Numbered from the stretch's first letter, positions 25,934 to 35,547 are shown. The stretch: 39,553 nucleotides of DNA from Rhodobacteraceae bacterium UBA2776 (GCA_002352425.1 DEIK01000059.1:1-39553), one strand, 5' to 3'. A program made the numbers and translations. Notes: generated from the sequence alone by a model not told the origin.

Positions 25934-27166
25934 TTATTGACGTAAAACTTGTGCTTCGGCGGCATCGGCGGATGCCCATGCGTTCAAGGCATTGCGAATC
26001 CCGTCCACCGCCCACCCTCGCCAGACGGGCGACAACAGGTTTTCCAGATCCGTTGGGTCGGACAAAAAGCCAAGCTCGATCAGCACCGATGGGATGTCGG
26101 GCGCTTTGAGCACCGAGAACCCTGCCGATTGGCGCGGACGTTTGTGCATTTTGCCAACAGTTTCGCGCATGCCTTGAACCAATTGGTCGGCCAGCTTGTT
26201 CGCCCGTGGTGCGGTTTCACGCCGCGCCAAATCCATCAACACATTTGCAATCACATCATCTTGTTCAGCCAGATCAATGCCCGCCAACAGGTCACTGCGC
26301 TCATGTCGTTCAGCCAAGGTTTGCGAGGCCGCATCTGACGCCTCGTCGGACAAGGTGTAAACCGTGGTGCCTGCCGCGCGCCCCTGACTAAGGGCGTCCG
26401 CATGTAGGGATAAAAACACATCCGCACCCGCCGCCCGCGCAATGCTGACGCGCATCTCTAGCGGCACGAAAATATCCTCATTGCGGGTCATCACCACAGT
26501 GAAGCCCCCCGAGCGGGTCAAGACTTCTTTCAATTCGCGTGCAAAGGTCAGGACCAGATCTGCTTCGCTGTGCCCGCCCTGTTCAGCACCAGGATCAATG
26601 CCACCGTGACCAGGGTCAATCACCACCACCAGCGGCCCCTCACCCGTGCGCCGTTTGATCATTTCAGGCACATCCGCAACCAGTGGCTGGCCCCATTGCA
26701 CCCCGTCCGGCACACCGGATTTGGTGGCAAACACCTCGACCTCGACCGCGCCCAACCGCAGTTGAACCGTGGCTTCGCCATCATTGGGGTCCGTCACCAT
26801 CCCCGCGGCCTGCACCGCCATCGGGCCGGCCAAATCAACCACCATGCGCGACCATCCGGGGCGAAATAACCCGAACCGAACGGCGGTGGCATTGTCGCCA
26901 CTCAAAAGAGCATCAGCCTTTACCCCGCCCCAATTCACCTCACGAAAATCGACCACCAAACGGCGCGGTTCATCCAATGTAAACACACGGTAAGGCACCG
27001 CTTGGGTGATGTGCAAATCAATCTCGACCGCCCCGCGCCCCGCATCCCGAATGAAGGATCGCGTTGGATCAAGCCGCGCCAGCGCCGACAGGTCTTGCGC
27101 CTGAACGCTCCCCCCAATCAGCGTAAAAATGATCGCCCAAAATGCCCGCAATTTACTGCCCATCAT
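25934..27166 (-). CDS. amiC: N-acetylmuramoyl-L-alanine amidase (AMIN + Amidase_3)
   Basis: This 410-residue periplasmic amidase cleaves the bond between MurNAc and the stem peptide and helps separate daughter cells. A signal peptide (about 1-24, ending VQA-Q) is followed by an AMIN domain (about 35-135: RVFTLDEPRRLVVDFREV). The zinc-dependent Amidase_3 domain (about 180-405) has VVIDPGHGGIDPGA (first His), the EADLVL glutamate, SLHADAL (second His) and the catalytic SVLIELGFLSD. The open frame extends further upstream, but the ATG pair at 27163-27166 precedes the signal peptide and is the sensible start. The ribosome binding site is weak. It is followed by mrcA, consistent with a wall-growth cluster. 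Confidence 0.93.
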   Translation of the reverse strand: MMGSKLRAFWAIIFTLIGGSVQAQDLSALARLDPTRSFIRDAGRGAVEIDLHITQAVPYRVFTLDEPRRLVVDFREVNWGGVKADALLSGDNATAVRFGLFRPGWSRMVVDLAGPMAVQAAGMVTDPNDGEATVQLRLGAVEVEVFATKSGVPDGVQWGQPLVADVPEMIKRRTGEGPLVVVIDPGHGGIDPGAEQGGHSEADLVLTFARELKEVLTRSGGFTVVMTRNEDIFVPLEMRVSIARAAGADVFLSLHADALSQGRAAGTTVYTLSDEASDAASQTLAERHERSDLLAGIDLAEQDDVIANVLMDLARRETAPRANKLADQLVQGMRETVGKMHKRPRQSAGFSVLKAPDIPSVLIELGFLSDPTDLENLLSPVWRGWAVDGIRNALNAWASADAAEAQVLRQ

Positions 27167-27269
27167 AAAAGCGCCTGTTTTTCCATAACTATACCGCTCC
27201 GCTCTCCATTCGAAAACAACTTCATCATCATTGTTCCAAAAATATCCGCGCCGCAGGCATCCCACCGCT

Positions 27270-28421
27270 TCAAACAGCACCGCGCTTGGCCATGAAATCC
27301 TGCAATCGCGCCAAGCCTTCAACGATATCGGCTGTCGCCCGCGCATAGGAAAACCGCAGCGTCCCTGCCCCGCGCTCATGGTCAAAATCCAACCCCGGCG
27401 TTACGGCCACCCCCGCGACCTCCAAAATTTCGGCGGCAAAGGCGCGGCTGTCGTCGGTGATGTCAGAGACATCCGCATAGATGTAGAACGCACCGTCCGG
27501 TGGGGCGATTTTGTCAAAACCTGCCTTGGGCAACCCCTCCAGCATCAAGGCGCGGTTGTTTTGATAGACCAGCATGTTGCCCTGTAACTCGTCCTCGCAA
27601 TCCATCGCATTCAACGCCACGAGTTGGGAGGCGTGCGAAGGGCAAATAAACATATTCTGCGCCAAACGCTCGATCACGCGCACATGATCCTGCGGCACGA
27701 TCATCCAGCCAACCCGCCAGCCCGTCATCGAAAAATACTTAGAGAACGAGTTGATCACATAGACATCGTCACTGATCTCAAGGGCGCTCACGGCGCGGCC
27801 CTCGTATTGAATGCCGTGGTAGATTTCATCCGAGACAAAGCTGATGTCTTGATCCGCGCAGGCGGTGATCAAGCCTTCCATCGCCGTGCGTCCCAACATG
27901 GTCCCCGAGGGATTAGCAGGCGACGCCACGATCAAGCCATCCAAATTCAGCCCCGTCAGATCATTGGCCACTGGCTGCAAGCGGTTTTGCGCCGAGGTTT
28001 GAATGCCCACAGGCTTCAAATCCAACGCCGACAGGATTTGGCGATAGGACGGGTAGCCAGGTTCGCCCAACCCAACCCGCGCGCCTGCATCAAACAACGT
28101 GGTAAAGGCCAAGATGAACGCGCCGGAAGATCCCGGCGTCACCACCACACGGGCGGGGTCCAGCGTGATACCGTACCAATCCTTATAAAGTTGGGCGATA
28201 CGAGCGCGCAATTCCGGCAGACCCAAGGCGACTGTATAGCCCATCGCCTGATCCTGCATCGCTTGCGCCAAAGCATCACGCGAGTCTTTTGGGGCACCTG
28301 TACCGGGTTGGCCAACCTCCATGTGTATTATGTGCCGCCCCGCTTCTTCGGCGGCCCGCGCGGCTTCCATCACATCCATCACGATAAAGGGATCAACGAC
28401 GCTTCGACTTGATGTTTTCAT
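27270..28421 (-). CDS. Pyridoxal-phosphate aminotransferase, class I/II
   Basis: This 383-residue enzyme has the fold type I aminotransferase pattern. It shows MEVGQPGTGAPKD near the N-terminus, substrate-loop GYTVALGLPELR, ASPANPSGT, VSDEIYHGI (D198, Y201), the PLP-binding lysine K228 in NSFSKYFSMTGWRVGW, and the C-terminal RFSYA arginine that binds the substrate carboxylate. It probably transfers amino groups between an aromatic, alanine or aspartate-like amino acid and a keto acid, but the substrate cannot be fixed. The gene lies 103 bp upstream of amiC on the same strand and is divergent from the M48 protease gene. Confidence 0.93.
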   Translation of the reverse strand: MKTSSRSVVDPFIVMDVMEAARAAEEAGRHIIHMEVGQPGTGAPKDSRDALAQAMQDQAMGYTVALGLPELRARIAQLYKDWYGITLDPARVVVTPGSSGAFILAFTTLFDAGARVGLGEPGYPSYRQILSALDLKPVGIQTSAQNRLQPVANDLTGLNLDGLIVASPANPSGTMLGRTAMEGLITACADQDISFVSDEIYHGIQYEGRAVSALEISDDVYVINSFSKYFSMTGWRVGWMIVPQDHVRVIERLAQNMFICPSHASQLVALNAMDCEDELQGNMLVYQNNRALMLEGLPKAGFDKIAPPDGAFYIYADVSDITDDSRAFAAEILEVAGVAVTPGLDFDHERGAGTLRFSYARATADIVEGLARLQDFMAKRGAV

Positions 28422-28483
28422 CCAACACTCTCACACTGTGGCCATATTCACGGGCTTTGTCCCAACTCAACGAATGAAGGTCA

Positions 28484-29836
28484 ATGGTGGTCACTCAAAT
28501 CAAATGCTTCCTGCTGACGACTGTGCTGTTGATCGCGTCTTTTTCCGCGCTGGCCATGCCCGCCCGCGCCCAAACGCTGATCCGTGATGCCGAAATCGAA
28601 TATGCCCTGCGTCGGTTGGCCCAACCCGTGTTGCAGGCCGCTGGGTTGAATGCGAACCGCGTCAAAATTCTGGTCATCAAAGATTCCTCTCTGAACGCCT
28701 TTGTGATTGATAGCCAACATATGTTCATTCATTCCGGCCTGATCCTGAAACTTAAAACACCGGAACAATTGCAAGCCGTGATCGCACATGAGGCCGCGCA
28801 TATCGCCAATGGCCATATTTCGCGGCGCTTGCTGAACATGCAATCCGCCAAAACGGCGGCCGGGCTTGGCATGTTGTTATCGGTGGTGGCGGGGGCTGCA
28901 TCGGGCAATGGCAAGGCGGCGGGCGGCATCGCGGTTGGCACCATGAGCAGCGCGCAGCGTGTTTTGATGTCGCATTCGCGCTCCGAGGAAAATTCAGCCG
29001 ACCAGGCGGGCGCGCGCTATATGGCCCGCGCCGGAGTCAACCCAAAAGCCATGGTCGAGGTGCTTGATCTGTTTCGCGGTCAAGAATCCCTGTCGATCGC
29101 ACGACGCGACCCCTATACGTTGACCCACCCGCTGTCGCGTGATCGACTGCGCGCCGTCAAAGGCTATGCTGCCGCCTTTGCGCCGCAAGGCACGGCCGAC
29201 ACCAAATCTGCCTATTGGTACGCCCGTGCGCGTGGCAAACTAGGGGCCTTTATCCGCAACCCGAAATGGGGGTTGCGCGAGGCCAAAAATACCGACTTTG
29301 GTGATGTGGCCTTGATGATGCAGGCAGTTGCCCATCACAAATCGCCCAATCTGAAAAAGGCACTGAAGGCTGTGAACGCCTTGATTGCTGCCCGTCCAAA
29401 AGACCCTTATGCGCACGAGTTAAAGGGGCAAATCCTGCTGGAATCGCGCCAAGCCAAAGCCGCCTCTACCGCCTATGGCAAGGCGGTTTCACTGGCCCCA
29501 TCTGAAGCGTTGATTTTGGCTGGTTATGGCCGCGCATTGTTGGCCCAAGGCACTGGCGCCAGTATCAAAAAGGCGCTTGGGGTGTTGGAAAAGGCCCGTG
29601 CACGCGATCCGCAAGACGCCCGTATGATGCGTGATCTGGCTGTGGCCTATGCGAAACTGGGAAATAACGGCATGGCCTCTCTGGCCACTGCCGAGCGTTA
29701 TGCGATACAAGGTCGCCTAAAAGACGCCGGACTTCACGCCACACGTGCTGCGGGGCTTTTGCCACGCGGCTCGGTTGGTTGGAACAGGGCACAAGACGTA
29801 ATACGCGCGGCCAAGTCCGCATCCAAACGGAGATAA
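28484..29836 (+). CDS. Periplasmic M48 metalloprotease with TPR repeats (BepA/YfgC-like)
   Basis: This 450-residue protein has a signal peptide (about 1-29, ending ARA-Q) and an M48 zinc-protease domain. The motif HEAAH (H102, E103, H106) is followed by the third-ligand segment SRSEENSADQAGARYMARAG. The C-terminal half (about 300-440) shows helical tetratricopeptide-like repeats (PKDPYAHELKGQILLESRQAKAASTAYGKAVSLAPSEALIL). The layout resembles BepA, which clears stalled outer-membrane protein assembly. The start ATG has AAGG 4 nt upstream; a GTG one codon later is possible. It ends 8 nt before the DsbA-like gene, and the pair likely forms an envelope quality-control operon. Confidence 0.92.
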   Translation: MVVTQIKCFLLTTVLLIASFSALAMPARAQTLIRDAEIEYALRRLAQPVLQAAGLNANRVKILVIKDSSLNAFVIDSQHMFIHSGLILKLKTPEQLQAVIAHEAAHIANGHISRRLLNMQSAKTAAGLGMLLSVVAGAASGNGKAAGGIAVGTMSSAQRVLMSHSRSEENSADQAGARYMARAGVNPKAMVEVLDLFRGQESLSIARRDPYTLTHPLSRDRLRAVKGYAAAFAPQGTADTKSAYWYARARGKLGAFIRNPKWGLREAKNTDFGDVALMMQAVAHHKSPNLKKALKAVNALIAARPKDPYAHELKGQILLESRQAKAASTAYGKAVSLAPSEALILAGYGRALLAQGTGASIKKALGVLEKARARDPQDARMMRDLAVAYAKLGNNGMASLATAERYAIQGRLKDAGLHATRAAGLLPRGSVGWNRAQDVIRAAKSASKRR

Positions 29837-29844
29837 CACCTGAT

Positions 29845-30594
29845 ATGAAACGCCTAATGCTGTCGGCAACCCTTGCCGCCTTGACCGTTGTGACACCGGC
29901 TTTCGCCACGGACCTGATTGATCTGACCGACACCGAGCGCGATGTTTTTCGCGCCGAAGTGCGGGCCTATCTTTTGGAAAACCCCGAAGTGTTGATGGAA
30001 GCGATCGCTGTTTTGGAAGAACGTCAGGCCAGCGAGGCGGTCAGCAATGACGCGGCTATGCTGTTGCAAAACAACGACGCGATCTACAACGACGGGGTGT
30101 CCTATGTTGGCGGCAATCCTGATGGCGACATCACCATTGTCGAGTTTACCGACTACCGTTGCGGCTATTGCAAAAAGGCACATCCTGAAATCAACGAATT
30201 GGTGACATCAGATGGCAACATCCGCCTGATCTATAAGGAATTTCCGATTTTGGGGCCGGATTCGCTGACCACGGCTCAATTCGCGATGGCCACTTTGTTG
30301 GTGTCTGGTCCAAAGGCCTATAAAGAGATCAACGATGCCCTGATGGTCATGCGCGGTGCGCCCAGCCCAGAGATACTGAGCGAACTGGCTGCCGAACACG
30401 GGCTGGATGTGGATGCTGTGATGGGTGAAATGGAAAGCGAAGAGGTGATGCAGGTCATTCAAGCAAATCGCGCCCTTGGGCAGGCCTTGAACATCTCGGG
30501 CACGCCGACGTTTATCGTAGGCGATCAAATGGTGCGTGGGTATCTGCCGCTCGAAAACATGCGCGCCGTTGTCGAAGATATTCGCTCCGAATAG
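29845..30594 (+). CDS. DsbA-family thiol-disulfide oxidoreductase
   Basis: This 249-residue protein has a signal peptide (about 1-21, ending AFA-T) and an N-terminal helical extension typical of Com1/ScsC-like DsbA proteins (LTDTERDVFRAEVRAYLLENPEVLMEAIAVLEER). The thioredoxin-like domain has the active site CGYC (C106, C109 in TDYRCGYCKKAHPE) and the cis-proline loop SGTPTFIVG. It acts in the periplasm on protein disulfides, either as oxidase or isomerase. The chosen ATG has a GGAG site about 12 nt upstream, inside the end of the M48 gene. A hairpin terminator follows at 30616. Confidence 0.94.
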   Translation: MKRLMLSATLAALTVVTPAFATDLIDLTDTERDVFRAEVRAYLLENPEVLMEAIAVLEERQASEAVSNDAAMLLQNNDAIYNDGVSYVGGNPDGDITIVEFTDYRCGYCKKAHPEINELVTSDGNIRLIYKEFPILGPDSLTTAQFAMATLLVSGPKAYKEINDALMVMRGAPSPEILSELAAEHGLDVDAVMGEMESEEVMQVIQANRALGQALNISGTPTFIVGDQMVRGYLPLENMRAVVEDIRSE

Positions 30595-30615
30595 TCTTTC
30601 GCGGGGCGGCTCATC

Positions 30616-30635
30616 GTGCCCTGGCGGGCACTTTT
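30616..30635 (+). terminator. Terminator after the DsbA-like gene
   Basis: GTGCCC pairs with GGGCAC around a TGGC loop, followed directly by TTTT. It lies 22 bp after the stop at 30594. Confidence 0.7.
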
Positions 30636-30657
30636 CGCACTTTGCATCTCTCAAACA

Positions 30658-30693
30658 AAACGGCTGTTGGGCCTTGGTTCGACTGCCGTTTTT
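30658..30693. terminator. Bidirectional terminator before the end of the RTX glycosidase gene
   Basis: AAACGGC pairs with GCCGTTT, and after a T-T mismatch GTTG pairs with CGAC (one G-U) around a 10-nt loop. T-runs flank both sides. It precedes the minus-strand stop at 30703 and can serve that gene and backstop the one from the left. Confidence 0.7.
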
Positions 30694-30702
30694 CTTTGCC
30701 CT

Positions 30703-32895
30703 TTAGAGGAATGTGAAATCATTTGCGGTGATGTCGGACAGGTTGGTGTTTTCCAGAATGATCACCGTCGCGCTGAATTGGATATGAACCGCGCCACTGA
30801 TCTGCGTGATATTCAAATCACCATACCCAAAACCGGGCCCGCCAATGATTTCAATTATATCCAAGCCGTCTTGGAAGTCGGTGATGGTATTGGTGTCGTC
30901 GCTATAATCAAACGCAAAGCTGTCACGCCCCGCCCCACCCGTCAAAAGGTCGGCCCCGTCGCCACCGCGCAAACGGTCGTTGCCATTGCCGCCGTTCAGG
31001 GTATCGGACCCCGCCTGCCCCTTTAGGTCATCATTGCCGTCCTGCCCGTTCAAAACGTCATTGCCATAACCTCCCCTAAGGATGTCATTTCCAGCCCCGC
31101 CCAAAAGCCGGTCATGCCCCGCCGCCCCATTCAAGGTGTCCGCACCGTTTTGACCGTACAGTTTGTCATTGTGATCGCCGCCGTTCAAAAAATCATCGCC
31201 CGTGCTGCCAATCAATTTGTCGATCCCACCGCCACCATAAAGACTGTCATGCCCCGCCCCGCCCCTCAGAGTGTCCGCCGCCGCATTGCCATTGATCACA
31301 TCATCGCCCTGATCGCCCCAAATGACGTCTGCACCCGCGCCGCCATTAATGGTGTCATCGCCCCCATCCCCATGAATGGTGTCAGCTTGGTCCAGCCCAT
31401 TGATGATCTCTGCATAATGGGTGCCGCTTATGGTGTCAGCCGCGTTGGTGCCATTGATTGCACTCAGACTGCTCAAATCAAACTCGAGCATCATGACCTC
31501 ATAGCTGTCCAGCAGGAACGCCACATCTCCGTCCATGTAGTTACCAAGCGTATAGTTGGTTGAGGTGAGTTCCGCGTCAGGCTCGTCATAATCATGCCAG
31601 ATCCGCCCGACATTATCGGAGGCATTGTCGCGGTAGTGACCATCAATATCCGCCCCGCCATAGCCTAATACTGTCGCCGTCACGCCGTCTATTTGCGCAA
31701 AGACGGCACCAAAACCCAGATCAAACGCCTGATTGTCACCGTAAGTCAGCGCCGAGATGAAAACCACCGCGCGTGCGCCATCACTAAAGGCATGTACATC
31801 GTAGTTCGCCCCTGTCGCTCCAACGTCAAAAACCACCATGCCTTGGCTCATCTCCTCAAGCAGTTCAAGAAAATCACCAATCAAGGTGAGCTGATTGGTC
31901 GGGCTGGCAAGCGAGGTGTTATGATACTGCATCGACCAAAAATCCATCGCGTCGATGCCGCTGGCGACAAAACTGGAAAACATTTCCAAAACAGGTGCGA
32001 CTTGGCGCATGCCAGTGTAGTTTTCGCTTAGAAAACTCACGTTCCATTCGGTGATCGCGTAGGTCAAATCCTGATTTGTGTTGGTCTGCCAAAGCGCCAT
32101 CATGGTGGCAATATCGGCGATGGAACTGTCGATGGCGTCTAGCCCATAGAGCGCCTCGTTAAAGTAGTAATGGCTGACAACCCCGTCGACGGCGGCCAGT
32201 TCATCCGCATCAAATTCGGCCAAAACGGCGGCATTGCGTGCCTCCAAATCAATGGCAGGGTTGGTGGCATAGCCCCAGATTTGCACCTCGATGGAAGGCT
32301 CTACAAAACCCGTATCATAGCCGTTTGCGGTGACAAATTCGTCGATGGTCTGTTGGATGATCAAGGCCGCAGCACTGGCAACATCGCCGTATTCAGCCGA
32401 GGAATTGAAATGCGGCGCAGTCGCAAACTGAGTCTGATATTCATTGCCCAATTCAAACGCGGCCACGCCAACCGCCCCCATCTGGGTCAGAACCGATGTG
32501 ACAAAGCCCTTCAACGCCTGGGTTTGGGCCACATCAAAGCCACGGTCCGCCCCGATCAACTGGGTCATAGGCACAACGATCGTCGGCCGAATATCCGCCG
32601 CAACGCAATGGGCCAAAAACCGATCCATCGCAATCAGGTAGAACCCGACCTCACCGGCATCGTTCGTGCGGTTGCCACGGGCATGCACGACGAAATCGCG
32701 GTTTGGGTCGGTGAAATCAAAATACAATTCGGTTTCCGAGCCACCGGGATAACGCGTCGTGGTTAAGTCCATATCTTGTGATGAGTTTATAAAAGCCGAA
32801 AGCGGGTGGTAATTGAAGGTCGCATTCACACCAAAATGGTCGGTGTTTACGTCGACTCCCCGCGCAGCTCCGCCGGTTAGTGTTATGTTTTGCAT
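30703..32895 (-). CDS. Predicted secreted glycoside hydrolase (clan A-like) fused to RTX repeats
   Basis: This protein has 730 residues. The N-terminal 350 or so residues fit a TIM-barrel glycosidase of the clan GH-A type. They have an FELGNEYQT segment (N151, candidate acid/base E152) and an AITEWNVSF segment (candidate nucleophile E283), 131 residues apart. Residues about 355-475 look like a beta-sandwich (VHAFSDGARAVVFISA). Residues about 482-665 are RTX nonapeptide repeats, and the end (DSFAFDYSDDTNTITDFQDGLDIIEI) is the usual RTX/type I secretion ending. No signal peptide is present, in line with type I export; no transporter is nearby. I chose ATG 32895; a TTG at 32928 lacks a binding site. 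Heparanase-like, GH39 and GH51 families are candidates. The substrate is unknown. Confidence 0.75.
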   Translation of the reverse strand: MQNITLTGGAARGVDVNTDHFGVNATFNYHPLSAFINSSQDMDLTTTRYPGGSETELYFDFTDPNRDFVVHARGNRTNDAGEVGFYLIAMDRFLAHCVAADIRPTIVVPMTQLIGADRGFDVAQTQALKGFVTSVLTQMGAVGVAAFELGNEYQTQFATAPHFNSSAEYGDVASAAALIIQQTIDEFVTANGYDTGFVEPSIEVQIWGYATNPAIDLEARNAAVLAEFDADELAAVDGVVSHYYFNEALYGLDAIDSSIADIATMMALWQTNTNQDLTYAITEWNVSFLSENYTGMRQVAPVLEMFSSFVASGIDAMDFWSMQYHNTSLASPTNQLTLIGDFLELLEEMSQGMVVFDVGATGANYDVHAFSDGARAVVFISALTYGDNQAFDLGFGAVFAQIDGVTATVLGYGGADIDGHYRDNASDNVGRIWHDYDEPDAELTSTNYTLGNYMDGDVAFLLDSYEVMMLEFDLSSLSAINGTNAADTISGTHYAEIINGLDQADTIHGDGGDDTINGGAGADVIWGDQGDDVINGNAAADTLRGGAGHDSLYGGGGIDKLIGSTGDDFLNGGDHNDKLYGQNGADTLNGAAGHDRLLGGAGNDILRGGYGNDVLNGQDGNDDLKGQAGSDTLNGGNGNDRLRGGDGADLLTGGAGRDSFAFDYSDDTNTITDFQDGLDIIEIIGGPGFGYGDLNITQISGAVHIQFSATVIILENTNLSDITANDFTFL

Positions 32896-32974
32896 CCTGT
32901 CCGGCACCTCATACTTGGGGGAGTGCAAAGGATAGGATCAACACCCTAATGATGTGTTAGGATTTCCGGAAATT

Positions 32975-34108
32975 TCAGCCTTCGGCGGCCTCTTGAGTTG
33001 CGATCTCGGCGTCAATGATCTTGGCGCGCTCCTCGACCTGACCGATGATATGCTCGATCATCTCGTCATTGGACAACTTATGGCTCTGCGCGCCGGCCAG
33101 ATAGACCATGCCGCTGCCCGCACCGCCACCGGTGAACCCAACATCGGTCATCAAGGCCTCGCCCGGGCCATTCACCACACAGCCGATGATGCTCAAACTC
33201 ATCGGAGTTTTGATATGTTCCAGACGTTTTTCCAGCGTCTCGACTGTTTTGATCACATCAAACCCTTGGCGCGCGCAGCTGGGACAGGAAATGATATTTA
33301 CGCCGCGATGCCGCAGCCCCAGTGATTTCAAGATTTCAAAGCCAACTTTGACTTCTTCCACAGGGTCCGCTGACAGGGACACGCGGATGGTATCGCCAAT
33401 GCCGCTCCACAACAGGTTGCCCAGACCGATCGCCGATTTTATGGTGCCGGACACCAGACCACCCGCCTCGGTGACGCCCAAATGGATTGGCGCATCGGTG
33501 GCGTCGGCCAGTTGTTGATAGGCGGCGGCCGTCATGAACACATCTGACGCTTTGACCGAGATTTTAAACTCGTGGAAATCATTGTCTTGCAGGATGCGGA
33601 TGTGTTCCAGCCCGCTTTCAACCATCGCGTCGGGACAGGGCTCGCCGTATTTGTCCAGCAGGTGCTTTTCCAGTGAACCCGCGTTGACCCCAATGCGGAT
33701 CGAGCAACCATGATCACGCGCGGCTTTGATCACATCGCGCACCCGCTCGGGCTTGCCAATGTTACCGGGGTTAATGCGCAGACAGGCTGCGCCCGCCTCG
33801 GCGGCCTCGATGGCGCGTTTATAGTGGAAATGGATGTCGGCGACGATTGGCACGGTGCTTTCGGCGACGATTTCCTTCAACGCGGCCGAGGATTCGACAT
33901 CCGGCACAGAGACCCGCACGATATCGGCGCCCGCTTCAGCACAGGCTTGAACCTGTTTGATGGTTGCCGCCGCGTCCGACGTCAGCGTGTTGGTCATAGT
34001 CTGCACCGCAATCGGGGAATCACCGCCGATTGGCACTTTGCCCACATGGATTACACGCGATTTACGGCGCTCGATATCGCGCCACGGACGGATCGGATTA
34101 TGCGTCAT
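32975..34108 (-). CDS. ispG: 4-hydroxy-3-methylbut-2-en-1-yl diphosphate synthase
   Basis: IspG converts methylerythritol cyclodiphosphate to HMBPP in the MEP isoprenoid pathway, using a [4Fe-4S] cluster. The 377-residue protein has VGKVPIGGDSPIAVQTMTNT at the N-terminus. Its cluster cysteines are in ISCPSCARQGFDV and in SIIGCVVNGPGEA. Length matches the bacterial two-domain form without the plant insertion. An AAAGG site lies about 9 nt before the ATG. The RodZ-like gene lies immediately upstream on the same strand (98 bp). The rodZ-ispG order is also found in E. coli and many Proteobacteria. Confidence 0.97.
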   Translation of the reverse strand: MTHNPIRPWRDIERRKSRVIHVGKVPIGGDSPIAVQTMTNTLTSDAAATIKQVQACAEAGADIVRVSVPDVESSAALKEIVAESTVPIVADIHFHYKRAIEAAEAGAACLRINPGNIGKPERVRDVIKAARDHGCSIRIGVNAGSLEKHLLDKYGEPCPDAMVESGLEHIRILQDNDFHEFKISVKASDVFMTAAAYQQLADATDAPIHLGVTEAGGLVSGTIKSAIGLGNLLWSGIGDTIRVSLSADPVEEVKVGFEILKSLGLRHRGVNIISCPSCARQGFDVIKTVETLEKRLEHIKTPMSLSIIGCVVNGPGEALMTDVGFTGGGAGSGMVYLAGAQSHKLSNDEMIEHIIGQVEERAKIIDAEIATQEAAEG

Positions 34109-34162
34109 TGATCAACCTTTTTGAGGCAGCCCATTTGAGCCATTTCAATTGTGTTCAGGGAT

Positions 34163-34191
34163 TAGATAATCACCAATGTGCGCAGTGGCAA
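34163..34191 (-). promoter_or_regulatory. Possible ispG promoter
   Basis: TTGCCA (34186-34191) and TATCTA (34163-34168) on the minus strand are separated by 17 bp in the gap between the RodZ-like gene and ispG. The -10 is a poor match, so this is tentative. Confidence 0.28.
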
Positions 34192-34206
34192 CGGCTAAGC
34201 ATGTCG

Positions 34207-35433
34207 CTAGTCGTTGATCGGCGCATCAACCGAAAGTTCGGCAACCACTTTGGCCAGTTCTTCGCTCGCCGTCAGGTCGGCCAACTGATAGTTTTCCATG
34301 ATTTCGGCTTCGCCCAAGGCGACCTTGCTGGCGATCGACGCGCCAACGCCTGCGGGGCCGTAGGTTTTACCGTTCACAGCGAAATAGACCCCACCGGCAT
34401 TGCCGGTACGCAGGGTCGGTGGCTCTTCGGTTTTGGGCAATACGTATTTGTTGCCCTTTTCCATAACCGATTCAAAAATCACCGTGCCATCCACTGAGCT
34501 GACGCGCACCCAAGCAGATTTCACAGCAAATATAGACACTTCTGGCACCCCATCCTCGGTGACTTTGATCAAGGTTGGATCGGCCGCCAAGGGCGTATCG
34601 GTTGTCTCGGAAGGCGTATCCAGCCCCGCCATCACACGGCGCAGATCGGCGCCGTTCAAGTTTTCTTCTGGCGCCAAGGTGCCAAAACTTTGTGGGTTCA
34701 ACGCGGCGATCGGGCCATCGCGGGCCACCATCACGGGCACTTCCAAGGCTTGTGGGCGATACAACCTGTCCAGCGCATCCGGTGTCGGCGCAACAAAGCC
34801 CGAGGTTTCACCAACCGAAGCGACCACATCTTCATTGACCGCCAATGGATCAACCGTGGTTGCCGCGACAGGGGATTGCTCAACCGGTGCAAATTGCACC
34901 CGCTGTACTTCTTGCAAAACGGACCAACCACCATAGCCAATACCGCCGATCAGCGCGACCAACACCAAAACCGAGCCGATGGCACCGGGTTCAATATGAG
35001 CGAACAAGGCGTCGCGTTGTGGCACGAAGGCGGCGTTCGGATCAGACAATGGGTCACGGCGTTCTTGTGGGCCGGGTTTGGCGGTGTGCATCGAAGCGAT
35101 AGAGGCCTCGGAGGACATGCCATGCGCGGTTTGGTAATCGCTTTCGGTACAGAATTTCTGAAAAGCCCATTCCGGATCCAATGCCAGATAGCGCGCATAA
35201 GAGCGCACATAGCCGGCAATAAAGCTGGGGGAATCAAACGCATTAGGATCGGCGTTTTCAATGGCTGCGATGAAAGAGGCTTTGATTTTCAGTTCACGTT
35301 GAACATCCAGCAGGGATTTACCAAGCGTGGCGCGTTCACCGCGCATCACATCACCAAGTCGCAGATCGTAGGCATCAAAGCCGCTGGGCGCTTCGGCTTT
35401 AACCTCTTTAGACGATAAAAAACGCCTGATCAT
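34207..35433 (-). CDS. RodZ-like helix-turn-helix membrane protein (DUF4115)
   Basis: This 408-residue protein has an N-terminal RodZ-type helix-turn-helix (about 25-95: LGDVMRGERATLGKSLLDVQRELKIKASFIAAIE, then FIAGYVRSYARYLALDP). A transmembrane helix (about 148-170) follows, and then a long linker. The C-terminal DUF4115 domain (about 300-385: KSAWVRVSSVDGTVIFESVMEKG) lies in the periplasm. RodZ links MreB to the elongation machinery and helps set rod shape. The start ATG has GGAG 10 nt upstream. The gene sits directly upstream of ispG as in many Proteobacteria, which supports the identification. The linker is longer and less conserved than in E. coli RodZ. Confidence 0.88.
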   Translation of the reverse strand: MIRRFLSSKEVKAEAPSGFDAYDLRLGDVMRGERATLGKSLLDVQRELKIKASFIAAIENADPNAFDSPSFIAGYVRSYARYLALDPEWAFQKFCTESDYQTAHGMSSEASIASMHTAKPGPQERRDPLSDPNAAFVPQRDALFAHIEPGAIGSVLVLVALIGGIGYGGWSVLQEVQRVQFAPVEQSPVAATTVDPLAVNEDVVASVGETSGFVAPTPDALDRLYRPQALEVPVMVARDGPIAALNPQSFGTLAPEENLNGADLRRVMAGLDTPSETTDTPLAADPTLIKVTEDGVPEVSIFAVKSAWVRVSSVDGTVIFESVMEKGNKYVLPKTEEPPTLRTGNAGGVYFAVNGKTYGPAGVGASIASKVALGEAEIMENYQLADLTASEELAKVVAELSVDAPIND

Positions 35434-35547
35434 ACACTCTGCTCCACTACCTTTAGATCATCCCCAAATCGGTTGACGATTCGATCTGCGCCAACCTATT
35501 GACGAATCCATAGCATAGGACAACCAATTTTGCACGTTTTCAGTCGC

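Noticed and set aside
32963..32972. TTTCCGGAAA palindrome near the ispG stop as a terminator
   Set aside because: The perfect 10-bp palindrome has no loop or T-run, so it cannot form a terminator hairpin. It may be chance.
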